From the NCBI GenBank assembly GCA_947443815.1, contig CANEXR010000006.1, forward strand, positions 1 to 26,658: DNA of 26,658 nucleotides, read 5' to 3'. The stretch comes from Flavobacteriaceae bacterium (GTDB lineage: Bacteria > Bacteroidota > Bacteroidia > Flavobacteriales > Flavobacteriaceae). This document shows, in pieces, positions 1 to 8,179 of this stretch. The position numbers were made by a program, and so were the translations under genes. The notes beneath the pieces are model-generated. The model had not been told where the DNA came from, did no database searches, and was given only the letters and a program-made list of their open reading frames with translations. The number at the start of each line of letters is the position of its first letter. The first letter of the stretch is position 1.

Positions 1-1
1 T

Positions 2-1273
2 CCTTATATTGCCAGAGAATTTCATGGTGTATGGGGAAATTTTGATGTAAATATTACTATTGACAAGGACTATATTTTAGGCGGAAGTGGGTATTTATTA
101 AACAAAAATGATATTGGTTACGGTTACCAGGACGAAGGGATTGAAGTAAAAATTCCAAGAAAAACAAAAACCCTGACTTGGCATTTTAATGCCCCAATGG
201 TCCATGACTTTACTTGGGCTGCAGATAAAAATTATATTCACGATGTGGTCAAAGGTCCAAACGATGTTGCTCTTCATTTTTTGTACAAAAACGATGAGAA
301 AACAATCGATACTTGGAGAAAAGCAGAACCAAAAGTAGTGGCATTAATGGCTTTTTTTAACAAAACAGTAGGCGATTATCCCTATAAACAATACTCCATA
401 ATTCAAGGTGGAGATGGCGGAATGGAATATGCCATGTGTACTTTAATTCTTGGAAATGGCAAATTAGACGGATTAGTAGGTTTAATTGCTCATGAAATGG
501 GACACTCTTGGTTTCAACATGTTTTAGCTTCCAATGAATCGGAGCACGGATGGATGGACGAAGGTTTTACTTCCTATATAGAAGATTTAGGTGTAAATGA
601 AATTGCAGAAAAAAAAGTAGAAAATCCCTTTTTACCGTCCTATAAAGGCTATATTAAAATGGCAAATTCAGGCAAAGAATTACCTCAAACTACTCATGCA
701 GATCGTTTTGATGAAAACAATATTTATAGCGCAACATCTTATCTAAAAGGCGAAATTTTTCTAACCCAATTAGGCTATTTGATTGGAAAAGAAAATCTAG
801 ATAAAACAATAAAACGCTATTATCAAGATTTTAAATTCAAACATCCAACACCAAACGATATCAAAAGAACTGCTGAACGGGTTTCAGGCGCTAATTTAGA
901 TTGGTATTTAACGGATTGGACGCAAACTACAAACACTATTGATTATGGTATCAAAGAAGTAAAAGAAAATGATGCTACTACCACTGTTGTATTAGAACGA
1001 ATAGGCAGAATGCCCATGCCTATGGATTTGCTGGTGGAATATACGGATGGAACAACCGAAAGTTTCTACATTCCGTTACGCATGATGAGTTTTGAAAAAG
1101 AAAACCAAAATCCTGCCATTAAAAGAACCGTTTTGAACGACTGGGCTTGGGCGTATCCAACTTATTCCTTTGAGATTTCAAAACCAAAAAACAGCATCAA
1201 AAAAATCACTATCGATTCGAGCACTTTAATGGCCGATGTAAAACCAGAAAATAATTTCTACGAAATAAAGTAG
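2..1273 (+). CDS. M1 family metallopeptidase (aminopeptidase), 5'-truncated by the window edge
   Basis: The reading frame is open from base 2, so the gene begins outside the window; the ATG at 197 is internal (65 codons are readable before it). What is visible is about 423 residues including the catalytic core. The zinc motif HEMGH is encoded at 491-505 and is followed after exactly 18 residues by the third ligand Glu (in DEGFTSYIE), the HExxH-x18-E signature of M1 (gluzincin) peptidases. Upstream lies a GGMEY segment, matching the GxMEN exopeptidase motif of the family with Tyr in place of Asn. The family removes N-terminal residues from peptides. The signal peptide region is missing, so location cannot be judged, although Flavobacterium homologues are usually exported. 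The C-terminal part is the usual helical and beta tail. Sure of the family; substrate unknown. Confidence 0.93.
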   Translation, partial: PYIAREFHGVWGNFDVNITIDKDYILGGSGYLLNKNDIGYGYQDEGIEVKIPRKTKTLTWHFNAPMVHDFTWAADKNYIHDVVKGPNDVALHFLYKNDEKTIDTWRKAEPKVVALMAFFNKTVGDYPYKQYSIIQGGDGGMEYAMCTLILGNGKLDGLVGLIAHEMGHSWFQHVLASNESEHGWMDEGFTSYIEDLGVNEIAEKKVENPFLPSYKGYIKMANSGKELPQTTHADRFDENNIYSATSYLKGEIFLTQLGYLIGKENLDKTIKRYYQDFKFKHPTPNDIKRTAERVSGANLDWYLTDWTQTTNTIDYGIKEVKENDATTTVVLERIGRMPMPMDLLVEYTDGTTESFYIPLRMMSFEKENQNPAIKRTVLNDWAWAYPTYSFEISKPKNSIKKITIDSSTLMADVKPENNFYEIK

Positions 1274-1290
1274 TTTTTATTTGAATATAA

Positions 1291-1344
1291 AAGTCTAATT
1301 GTAATCCTACATTATGTGTTTGGTTTATAATTAGGCTTATTTTT
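1291..1344 (+). terminator. Possible terminator after the M1 peptidase gene
   Basis: A 10-bp imperfect inverted repeat (AAGTCTAATT at 1291-1300 against AATTAGGCTT at 1329-1338, one G-U pair) is followed by a short T run at 1340-1344. The loop is long (28 nt), which weakens the call. Confidence 0.35.
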
Positions 1345-1435
1345 AACCTACAAAAAGAGTTCTTTTTAAAAAATCTACAAAGATTGCAAAAAACACTATA
1401 AACTTTGCGAACTTTGCGATTCAGAAAAATTTACA

Positions 1436-2413
1436 ATGGCAAAAATACTTACAGGCGTTCAAAGTACCGGAACACCTCATTTAGGAAACTTACTTGGCGC
1501 AATCATTCCAGCAATAGCATTATCAAATCATCCTGAAAACGAATCCTTTCTTTTCATTGCCGATTTGCATTCGATAACCCAAATAAAAAACGGAACAACC
1601 TTAAGAACAAACACCTACAGCACAGCAGCAGCTTGGCTTGCTTGTGGTTTAGATGTCAATAAAGTCGTTTTCTACAGACAATCCGATGTGCCTCAAACGG
1701 CTGAGTTATCTTGGTATTTGAGTTGTTTTTTTCCTTTTCAACGCTTAACATTAGCGCATTCGTTCAAAGACAAATCCGACCGATTAGAAGATGTCAATGC
1801 GGGTCTTTTTTCGTATCCCATGTTGATGGCTGCCGATATTTTATTATACGATGCTGAATTTGTTCCTGTTGGAAAAGACCAATTACAACACTTAGAAATA
1901 ACCCGTGATGTCGCTTCCCGTTTCAACCATCAAATGGGAGAAACTTTCGTTATTCCAGAAGCTAAAATTCAATCCGACAGCATGTTGATTCCTGGTACAA
2001 ATGGTGGAAAAATGAGTAAATCAGCCAATAATTTTATTAATATTTTCTTGGATGACAAGGCTTTACGCAAACAAATCATGAGTATAGAAACGGACAGCAC
2101 ACCCCTCGAAGAACCCAAAAATCCTGAAACTTGTAACGCTTTTGCATTGTATAAATTATTAGCTTCCGAAGAACAATTAGCGATTATGACTGCAAATTAT
2201 TTGGGCGGAAACTATGGTTATGGTCACGCCAAACAAGCCTTATTTGAACTGATTGTAGAAAAATTCAAAACCGAAAGAGAAAAATACAATTACTTCATGA
2301 ATCATCTTCCAGAAGTGGATGCGTTATTGAAAATTGGTGCTGAAAAAGCGGCAATAGTAGCGAATGGAGTTTTGAATAGAGTGAGAGAAAAATTAGGATT
2401 TGAAGCGATATAA
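1436..2413 (+). CDS. trpS: Tryptophan--tRNA ligase
   Basis: Class Ic aminoacyl-tRNA synthetase that activates tryptophan with ATP and charges tRNA-Trp in the cytoplasm. At 325 residues it has the length of bacterial TrpRS (about 325-335). The HIGH-type signature appears as PHLGN at residues 14-18, after the typical TGVQSTG start, and the second signature KMSKS is intact at 192-196. The middle holds the tryptophan-pocket and dimer region with VGKDQLQH near 145-152. The ATG at 1436 begins directly with the conserved MAKILTG N-terminus. It stands alone, in the same direction as the upstream peptidase (162-bp gap) and convergent with dprA. The gap before it contains the doubled string AACTTTGCG. 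No sign of truncation or of a second, divergent TrpRS type. Confidence 0.97.
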   Translation: MAKILTGVQSTGTPHLGNLLGAIIPAIALSNHPENESFLFIADLHSITQIKNGTTLRTNTYSTAAAWLACGLDVNKVVFYRQSDVPQTAELSWYLSCFFPFQRLTLAHSFKDKSDRLEDVNAGLFSYPMLMAADILLYDAEFVPVGKDQLQHLEITRDVASRFNHQMGETFVIPEAKIQSDSMLIPGTNGGKMSKSANNFINIFLDDKALRKQIMSIETDSTPLEEPKNPETCNAFALYKLLASEEQLAIMTANYLGGNYGYGHAKQALFELIVEKFKTEREKYNYFMNHLPEVDALLKIGAEKAAIVANGVLNRVREKLGFEAI

Positions 2414-2548
2414 AATCAATTTTTCATTAACCTCATAATTTGTGATGCCTTCAGTGGGACTAAAGGTGAAGTAAATACTTGTTATTCAATCATCAATTTT
2501 TGCTATTTGTCTCGCTAAAAGTGTCACTTTTTTTGTGTTTTGACTCAT

Positions 2549-3649
2549 TTATATCGCCTCAAACAATTTTCCCGGCAACGGCCGAATCACTCCTTTCAGT
2601 TCCATGTTTAAAAGCAATCCTGATATTCTATGAATTGGAAAATCACAATGCAAAGCAATAATATCCATTACTTCTTTTCCCGTTTTAAGAAGGTAATCAT
2701 AGACTTTTTGTTCCTCATTATCTAGCGTTACAAACAATTGTTTTTGAACCGGTTTTGTTTCTTTTTCCAAGTCCCAATTCAAGATATAAATCAAATCAGC
2801 GGCGCTAGTTAGCACATTTGCTTTTTGGGTTTTTATCAGATTATTACATCCTTGACTGTATTTATCCGTAACACGACCCGGAACAGCAAAGACATCCCGA
2901 TTGTAGTCATTAGCCATATTAGCCGTTATTAAGGAACCTCCTCTGTCCGCAGATTCAATTACTACTGTAGCCTCAGTCATTCCCGCTACAATACGGTTTC
3001 GACGTACAAAATTTTCTTTATCAGGGTTAGAAGAACTCCAGAATTCGGTCATAAAACCACCATTTTGCTCCACTTTAGCAACATATTTTTTATGTGTTTT
3101 GGGATATATTTGATTCAATCCGTGTGCAACAACACCTATAGTTTGAAGGTTAAATTCTATGGCCAATTGGTGCGCCACAATATCGACTCCATAGGCAAAA
3201 CCACTTACAATAATTGGATCTAGTGGTGCTAAATCTTCTATAAGTTTTCTACAAAAATCTATTCCGTAGGAAGTGATTTGCCTTGTTCCTACAATACTAA
3301 TTGTTTTTTTGTTTTTTAAATTAATATTTCCTGATGTAAATAGCAAAACAGGACCGTCAATACAATGTTTCAAGCGTTCTGGATAGTTTTCATCTTGAAA
3401 ATAAGCTACATCAATTGCATTATCAACTATAAAACGGAGTTCTTGAGTTGCTTTTTCAAAAACTGATTTGTCTTTTAAATTTTTCAATAATATAGAACCA
3501 ACCCCATCAATTGCTGTTAATTGAGTTGCTTTAGCTTTAAAAATCGATTCAGAATCACCAAAATGTGTCAATAGTTTTTTGGCCATAATATCACCGATGC
3601 CTTCTACCCTTTGTAATGCCAATAAATAAAATAAATCCTGTTCTATCAT
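2549..3649 (-). CDS. dprA: DNA-processing protein DprA
   Basis: DprA (Smf) binds incoming single-stranded DNA during natural transformation and loads RecA; it is widely conserved even where competence is unproven. The 366 residues show the usual order. An N-terminal helix-hairpin-helix region (about 5-60, with VEGIGD and IDGVG) is followed by the Rossmann-like DprA domain (about 80-285), containing the core motif SGFAYGVD..AH near 155-168 and VVIESADRGGSLITA. A C-terminal winged-helix region (about 305-366) starts near EEQKVYDYL. The ATG at 3649 fits family starts. It is divergent from the HU/SPOR gene across about 208 bp and convergent with trpS. A possible -7 element (TATCTTTA on the minus strand, about 30 bp upstream) is weak. 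No other competence genes are in the window. Confidence 0.96.
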   Translation of the reverse strand: MIEQDLFYLLALQRVEGIGDIMAKKLLTHFGDSESIFKAKATQLTAIDGVGSILLKNLKDKSVFEKATQELRFIVDNAIDVAYFQDENYPERLKHCIDGPVLLFTSGNINLKNKKTISIVGTRQITSYGIDFCRKLIEDLAPLDPIIVSGFAYGVDIVAHQLAIEFNLQTIGVVAHGLNQIYPKTHKKYVAKVEQNGGFMTEFWSSSNPDKENFVRRNRIVAGMTEATVVIESADRGGSLITANMANDYNRDVFAVPGRVTDKYSQGCNNLIKTQKANVLTSAADLIYILNWDLEKETKPVQKQLFVTLDNEEQKVYDYLLKTGKEVMDIIALHCDFPIHRISGLLLNMELKGVIRPLPGKLFEAI

Positions 3650-3822
3650 GATTAAAAATATGATGTTAGTTGCTGTTTATGTTTTAAAGATAGGTTTTTT
3701 ATTACATAAAAAACAAAATAAAAATATTTTTATATTAGAAACCAAATAGCATTTCAATAAGTCTTTGAAATTGAAACGGATAAAATTTAAAGCAGATTGT
3801 TAATAAAAATTGTGAATAAAAT

Positions 3823-3852
3823 TTTGATAACTATTTTGGTTGTATAACTTTG
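3823..3852 (+). promoter_or_regulatory. Bacteroidota-type promoter for the HU/SPOR gene
   Basis: TTTG at 3823-3826, an 18-nt spacer, then TAACTTTG at 3845-3852, an exact match to the Bacteroidota sigma-factor pattern TTTG-N18/19-TAnnTTTG. The ATG of the gene begins only 6 nt after the -7 element, so the transcript would be leaderless or nearly so. Confidence 0.7.
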
Positions 3853-3857
3853 TTAGT

Positions 3858-4793
3858 ATGAAAATCGAACTTTACATCGCGCAGCTTTTATACCGTTATC
3901 AATGTGTAACCGTTCCTGGTTTTGGAGCTTTTTTGACCGAAATTCAATCGGCGCAATTAAATGAAAGTTCCAATTCTTTTTTTCCTCCAAAAAAAATGAT
4001 TGCATTTAATGCTTATCTAAAAAACAATGATGGTTTATTAGCCAATCATATTGCTCAAGCAGAAAAAACATCTTATGAATATGCTGTAAGTGCCATTCAA
4101 TTTGAAGTTTTTAATTGGAAAAAAGAACTGCAGGAAAAAGGCATGTTCACCCTAAAAAATGTTGGGGAACTGTGTCTGAATGCTGATAAAAATTTAATTT
4201 TCACCGCTTTCGACCAAACCAATTATTTGACGAGCTCTTTCGGTTTAAGTCCGTTTGTTTCTCCTCTTGTAAAAAGAGAAATTTTCGAAAAACAATTAGA
4301 AACAATTGAAGAAAAAGCAACAATAACTTTAATCCCTGAGCCAAAAGAAAGAAATCCATATTTAAAATATGCCGCTATTTTTGTTTTAGGATTAGGCCTT
4401 ACAGGAAGCATTTGTTATCCAATATACCAAAACCAACTTGCAACCCAAACCTTAATTGTTGAAACTTCCGTTCAAAAACAAGTTCAAAACAAAATACAAG
4501 AAGCCACTTTTTTTATCAAAAGCCCTTTGCCAGCAGTAACATTAGCTGTTAAAGAAGAAAAAAAGCCCTATCATATTATGGCGGGTGCTTTCCGAAATGA
4601 AGAAAATGCACAAAAAATACTGGAAGATTTAACCCGATTAGGATATAAAGCAAAACGTATTGCACCCAATAAAAACGGGTTGTTTCCTGTTTTATATGGT
4701 AGTTATTCCACATTTGCTGAAGCTGAAAAAGCAAAATTAGAAATTCAGAAAACACACAATCCAGAAGCCTGGATTCTAATTCAATCGTTATAA
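3858..4793 (+). CDS. HU-CCDC81 domain / transmembrane / SPOR domain protein
   Basis: A 311-residue protein with three parts. Residues 1-130 resemble the HU-like (IHF-HU superfamily, HU-CCDC81 bacterial type) domains found at the N-terminus of many Bacteroidota proteins (MKIELYIAQLLYRYQCVTVP start, VPGFGAFL motif). Residues 169-188 form a single hydrophobic membrane segment. Residues 237-311 are a C-terminal SPOR domain (YHIMAGAFRNEENA ... PVLYGSYSTFAEAEKA); SPOR domains bind denuded glycan strands at the division septum. The topology implies HU domain in the cytoplasm and SPOR in the periplasm. I chose ATG 3858 rather than a TTG at 3840: the conserved domain starts there, and the TTG lies in the promoter. 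DNA binding by this HU-like domain is not shown for the family as far as I know. Divergent from dprA. Confidence 0.85.
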   Translation: MKIELYIAQLLYRYQCVTVPGFGAFLTEIQSAQLNESSNSFFPPKKMIAFNAYLKNNDGLLANHIAQAEKTSYEYAVSAIQFEVFNWKKELQEKGMFTLKNVGELCLNADKNLIFTAFDQTNYLTSSFGLSPFVSPLVKREIFEKQLETIEEKATITLIPEPKERNPYLKYAAIFVLGLGLTGSICYPIYQNQLATQTLIVETSVQKQVQNKIQEATFFIKSPLPAVTLAVKEEKKPYHIMAGAFRNEENAQKILEDLTRLGYKAKRIAPNKNGLFPVLYGSYSTFAEAEKAKLEIQKTHNPEAWILIQSL

Positions 4794-4905
4794 AAGAATT
4801 TGTTTTGAACCTACTGTTCCCCTTCTAAAAAACAAATGATTCGGATTTAAATAGAAAAATCAGGACAACTATTTAATTAATAACTCATTTGTTGAAAATC
4901 TATTT

Positions 4906-7176
4906 TTAATTCAAACTTGCTTTATACATTCTTGCTTCTTCCCAACTAAATTGATGACTGTGTTGTTCCATTAATGCATTAAGGGATTCTTCTTTATACC
5001 CAGCAAAAGCGGCTGCTAATTCTCGGATCTTATCTTCAGGCAAAACATCAGAAATAGCTACAGCCTTCGTTTGGATCAATTTTACAAAATGGGAGTAAAT
5101 AGTTTGTTGAGTCAGTACGCGTATTGCAGCAATATCCTGAATGGAGTGTTTTTCAACCCACAATTCATACGTTTCCTGAACGGTAGATTTTTTTGTTTCC
5201 TTGGTTTTTAATTCTTTTTTGGAAGTATACCGCTCTGCATCTTTATCATCTTCAATTAGGGTCACATTAAGATTTTTAAATTCCTCTTGAATAGCAGCTG
5301 TTTTTTTGGAGATATAATTCTTAATTTCAATCGACGTTAATTTTTCTTTAGATATAGTTGCTCCAGAAACCACTGTTTCAATTAATAATTTAGCTTTCAT
5401 TAAACGCAAAACAGCTTTCGTTTGCAAATCTTCCAAAACGATCAACTCATCATAAAAAGCTTTTGCCTTTTTAGTGCGTTTTACCTCTTCAATTTTCCAA
5501 AGAATTTCATATACTAAAGAATCCATTGGCAGAAGAAAATACTGGAAAGCCGCTTCAATTCGTTCCGATACATGATTTAAATCAACCGTATCAGGAGCAA
5601 ATAATTTATGCAATTGCAAAATGAATTTTTGGGATGGATCCAAAAGTTTATCTACCACTTCCGCTTGATTTTTAGCCCAAACTGCATGCTTTGCTTTGGC
5701 TGAGCTTTCTGAATTTTCGGTGTAACTGAACCTATGATTGCGCCATTCCTGAGCCAACTCGCTCCAATCGAAAGTGGTAATAAGGTAATTGTGAATAAAA
5801 TTTTTAGTTTCAAAATGAAGTGCATTTTCTAAGAAAGAATCTGAGGCTTTGTTCAACGAATAATCCATCACATCTTGATCATTTGAAATCCCGTTCATTC
5901 GTAGCGGAGAAAGCAAAATAAGCCCTTCTAATGAGCGCAGACGAGACAAAGCTACATAGGCTTGCCCTGGCAGAAAAACTTGCGAAACATCAAGCGCTGC
6001 TTTGTCAAATGTCAATCCTTGGCTTTTGTGTACTGTGATTGCCCATGCTAATTTGATTGGATAATGAACAAATGTGCCCAAAACTTCTTCTTCAATTTCT
6101 TTGGTGGCTTCATCAATTTTATAACGGATATTTTGCCATTCGTATTTTTCGACTTCAATAGTTTTATTTTCTTCAGGAAAGTGAACCCAAATTTCTTTGC
6201 TAGAAAGAGATTTGATAACGCCCATTTTTCCATTAAAATAATTTTTATCAAAAGACAAATCGTTCTTTACAAACATAATTTGCGCGCCAACTTTCAATTG
6301 TAATTGCTCTTCTACCGGAAATATTTTATCTGGAAAATCACCTGTAATTTCAGGTTTATAAACCACTAATTTTTCTTCTAAATCCTCCAAGGCTTGCGCA
6401 TTCATCGCATCCGCTTTGTTGTTATGTGTAGTTAAAGTAATGTATCCTTTATTGGCTTTTAAATCAAAATTAGGTTTTACATATTGGTTTAAAGCTTGAA
6501 TATCCTCAGCGGTAATTTGATTGTTGCGTAAATTGTTTAAAACCGAAATAAATTTATCATCCGTTTGACGGAAAATCTTAGACAATTCAATGTATAAAGG
6601 TGGGTTTTGTTGTATTGCATGCGAATGAAAAAAGAATTTTCCTTTGTAATAAGTCTTTAAAGTGCGCCATTCTTCATCCCGAATTACGGGTGGTAATTGC
6701 AATAAATCTCCAATAAACAAGACTTGAACACCTCCAAAGGGACTGCTTTTTTTTCGGACAGTTTGCATCATAAAATCCATTGCATCTAGTAGATCAGCCC
6801 GAAGCATACTGACCTCATCAATAATCAACAATTCCATATTTTTGATGACTGCTTTTTTTAAACCACTCATTTTAAAGTGTCTCCGCAAAGTAGCTTTAGT
6901 TTCAAACTTAGTGTTTTCAGAAAAATGAGGGGCGGAATTGTCAGGAATAAATCCTCCAAAAGGCAACTGAAACATAGAGTGTATTGTTACTCCGCCAGCG
7001 TTTAAAGCTGCGATTCCCGTGGGTGCTACAACTACTGTGTTTTTGTGTGTGGTTTGAATAATCTCTCGCAAAAGAGTTGTTTTTCCCGTTCCTGCTTTTC
7101 CTGTTAGAAAAACGGAACGTTGCGTTTGATTGATAAATCGTAAAGTGTAGGCAGCGGCTTCTGAAATAGTTTGCAT
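4906..7176 (-). CDS. PIF1/RecD-like SF1B DNA helicase with C-terminal HTH domain
   Basis: A 756-residue ATP-dependent DNA helicase of superfamily 1B. Walker A is GKAGTGKT at residues 26-33, Walker B is LLIIDEVSML with the DE pair at 120-121, and motif III is GDLLQLPPV at 156-164. Later come the UvrD_C_2-type motifs TVHKSQGLTFD and YVALSRLRS, which place it in the PIF1/RecD group rather than UvrD/Rep. The last 90 or so residues (TVQETYELWVEK.SIQDIAAIRVLTQQTIYSHF) look like the HTH_40 domain seen at the end of some RecQ and PIF1-like helicases. A long, charged helical linker (about 480-650) joins the two parts. The family resolves G-quadruplexes, R-loops and stalled forks in eukaryotes; the bacterial role is less defined. 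Monocistronic by spacing; convergent with the HU/SPOR gene and 188 bp from the OmpH gene. Confidence 0.92.
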   Translation of the reverse strand: MQTISEAAAYTLRFINQTQRSVFLTGKAGTGKTTLLREIIQTTHKNTVVVAPTGIAALNAGGVTIHSMFQLPFGGFIPDNSAPHFSENTKFETKATLRRHFKMSGLKKAVIKNMELLIIDEVSMLRADLLDAMDFMMQTVRKKSSPFGGVQVLFIGDLLQLPPVIRDEEWRTLKTYYKGKFFFHSHAIQQNPPLYIELSKIFRQTDDKFISVLNNLRNNQITAEDIQALNQYVKPNFDLKANKGYITLTTHNNKADAMNAQALEDLEEKLVVYKPEITGDFPDKIFPVEEQLQLKVGAQIMFVKNDLSFDKNYFNGKMGVIKSLSSKEIWVHFPEENKTIEVEKYEWQNIRYKIDEATKEIEEEVLGTFVHYPIKLAWAITVHKSQGLTFDKAALDVSQVFLPGQAYVALSRLRSLEGLILLSPLRMNGISNDQDVMDYSLNKASDSFLENALHFETKNFIHNYLITTFDWSELAQEWRNHRFSYTENSESSAKAKHAVWAKNQAEVVDKLLDPSQKFILQLHKLFAPDTVDLNHVSERIEAAFQYFLLPMDSLVYEILWKIEEVKRTKKAKAFYDELIVLEDLQTKAVLRLMKAKLLIETVVSGATISKEKLTSIEIKNYISKKTAAIQEEFKNLNVTLIEDDKDAERYTSKKELKTKETKKSTVQETYELWVEKHSIQDIAAIRVLTQQTIYSHFVKLIQTKAVAISDVLPEDKIRELAAAFAGYKEESLNALMEQHSHQFSWEEARMYKASLN

Positions 7177-7305
7177 TTGGCGTATAAATAAGTAAAGCTA
7201 AATTATTGAAAATACGTTAACTATTTTTCTTTTATATAAGAAATATATTATTTTAAAATTGAATTAATGGAATACTCTACTGTTTATAAATAAAATCTAC
7301 TTCCT

Positions 7306-7343
7306 AAAAAAAAGCCTTCAATCTAAGTTTAGATGAAGGCTTT
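7306..7343 (-). terminator. Rho-independent terminator of the OmpH-like gene
   Basis: The stem AAAGCCTTC (7311-7319) pairs with GAAGGCTTT (7335-7343), and an inner ATCTAA/TTAGAT pair extends it past a one-base bulge. On the minus strand the hairpin runs into eight T residues, 20 bp after the stop of the OmpH-like gene. Confidence 0.85.
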
Positions 7344-7364
7344 ATATTGAAAGATTACAACAAA

Positions 7365-7934
7365 TTATTTTTTATCTGCTGCTTTTTCTTCTTTTGGAGC
7401 GGCTGCTGCAGTTTTGTATTTGTCATTCAATGCTTTAATGATGTCTTTTGTAATATCATATTTATCTTCTGCATACAAAATAGAAGCGGCATCACCAGTT
7501 CCGTAGATATAGGAATATCCTTTTTCTTTGCCATAGGTTTTGATGAATTTTTTTACACCACTTACCAAAGAATCCATTTCTTTTCCACTTTCTTGTTGCA
7601 ACTGTTGCGTTAAAGCTTGTTGAGCATATCCCAATTGTTGCTCTCTTTTTTGTAATTCAGCTCCTTTTTGTTGTGCCCAAGCTTGGCCATTTGCCTGTGC
7701 TTGCGCCTGAAAACCAGCAGCTTCTTGTTTAAAACGAGCTATTTCTGCTTCAAGCTGTCTGCCTTTTTCATCTGCTTGTGCTTTATATTTAGCTTCAAGA
7801 TCTTTTGCTTCTGTATATTGTTTCATTAATTCAGAAGTGTCTACGTAAGCTGTTTTTACTTCCTTAACTTCTGCTGCTTTGTTACAGGCAATAAGTGAAA
7901 CTGAAAGTGCGATAAGTACTAATGCTTTTTTCAT
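7365..7934 (-). CDS. OmpH/Skp family periplasmic chaperone, predicted lipoprotein
   Basis: The 189-residue product starts MKKALVLIALSVSLIACNK. This is a short positively charged start, a hydrophobic stretch and a lipobox (LIAC) with Cys at residue 17, so it should be lipid-anchored. The mature part is a Gln/Ala/Glu-rich helical coiled coil (about 40-125) flanked by short strands (VKTAYVDTSELMKQY at the start, YSYIYGTGDAASILYAEDKYDIT near the end), the Skp layout. Skp holds unfolded outer-membrane proteins in the periplasm. A Lys/Ala/Glu-rich tail follows. I moved the start from an upstream ATG at 7970 to 7934, because only the latter puts the signal peptide at the N-terminus. Classical Skp is soluble, so the lipid anchor is a variation. 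No +2 Asp or clear surface-export motif is seen, so an outer-membrane periplasmic face is likely. Confidence 0.85.
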   Translation of the reverse strand: MKKALVLIALSVSLIACNKAAEVKEVKTAYVDTSELMKQYTEAKDLEAKYKAQADEKGRQLEAEIARFKQEAAGFQAQAQANGQAWAQQKGAELQKREQQLGYAQQALTQQLQQESGKEMDSLVSGVKKFIKTYGKEKGYSYIYGTGDAASILYAEDKYDITKDIIKALNDKYKTAAAAPKEEKAADKK

Positions 7935-7967
7935 TTTATGAATTTCTAATTTTTTAAGTATTGAAGA

Positions 7968-7975
7968 CAAAAATA
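7968..7975 (-). promoter_or_regulatory. Possible -7 element for the OmpH-like gene
   Basis: Minus-strand TATTTTTG matches TAnnTTTG and lies 34 bp before the chosen ATG at 7934. No good TTG is seen at the expected -33 distance. The element falls just outside the longer reading from 7970, which supports the shorter start. Confidence 0.4.
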
Positions 7976-8179
7976 TAAAAAAATAAATAGCATCGACATA
8001 AAGTTTAAAAAATGCGCATTATTTATGATATCAATTTTTGTTATTGTGTTTTTTTTATTAATAATCATACCCTATCAAAACCAACACAAATAGCTTTTCT
8101 TAGATTGCTTTTTTCAAAAAAAAGAATAAAATCCTTAGCTTATAGAAAATAGCAGCTTTAAATGCGCTTAAAATCGTTT

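Noticed and set aside
1396..1420. Doubled AACTTTGCG before trpS as a regulatory repeat
   Set aside because: Only two short copies, in AT-rich DNA; such strings are common between genes in flavobacteria and nothing ties them to regulation.
3840..3857. TTG start giving six extra residues on the HU/SPOR protein
   Set aside because: The segment overlaps the -7 promoter box, and the conserved domain begins exactly at the ATG at 3858.
7935..7970. Upstream ATG adding 12 residues to the OmpH-like protein
   Set aside because: It would bury the lipoprotein signal peptide; the ATG at 7934 gives a normal signal sequence, and the likely -7 element overlaps the longer form.
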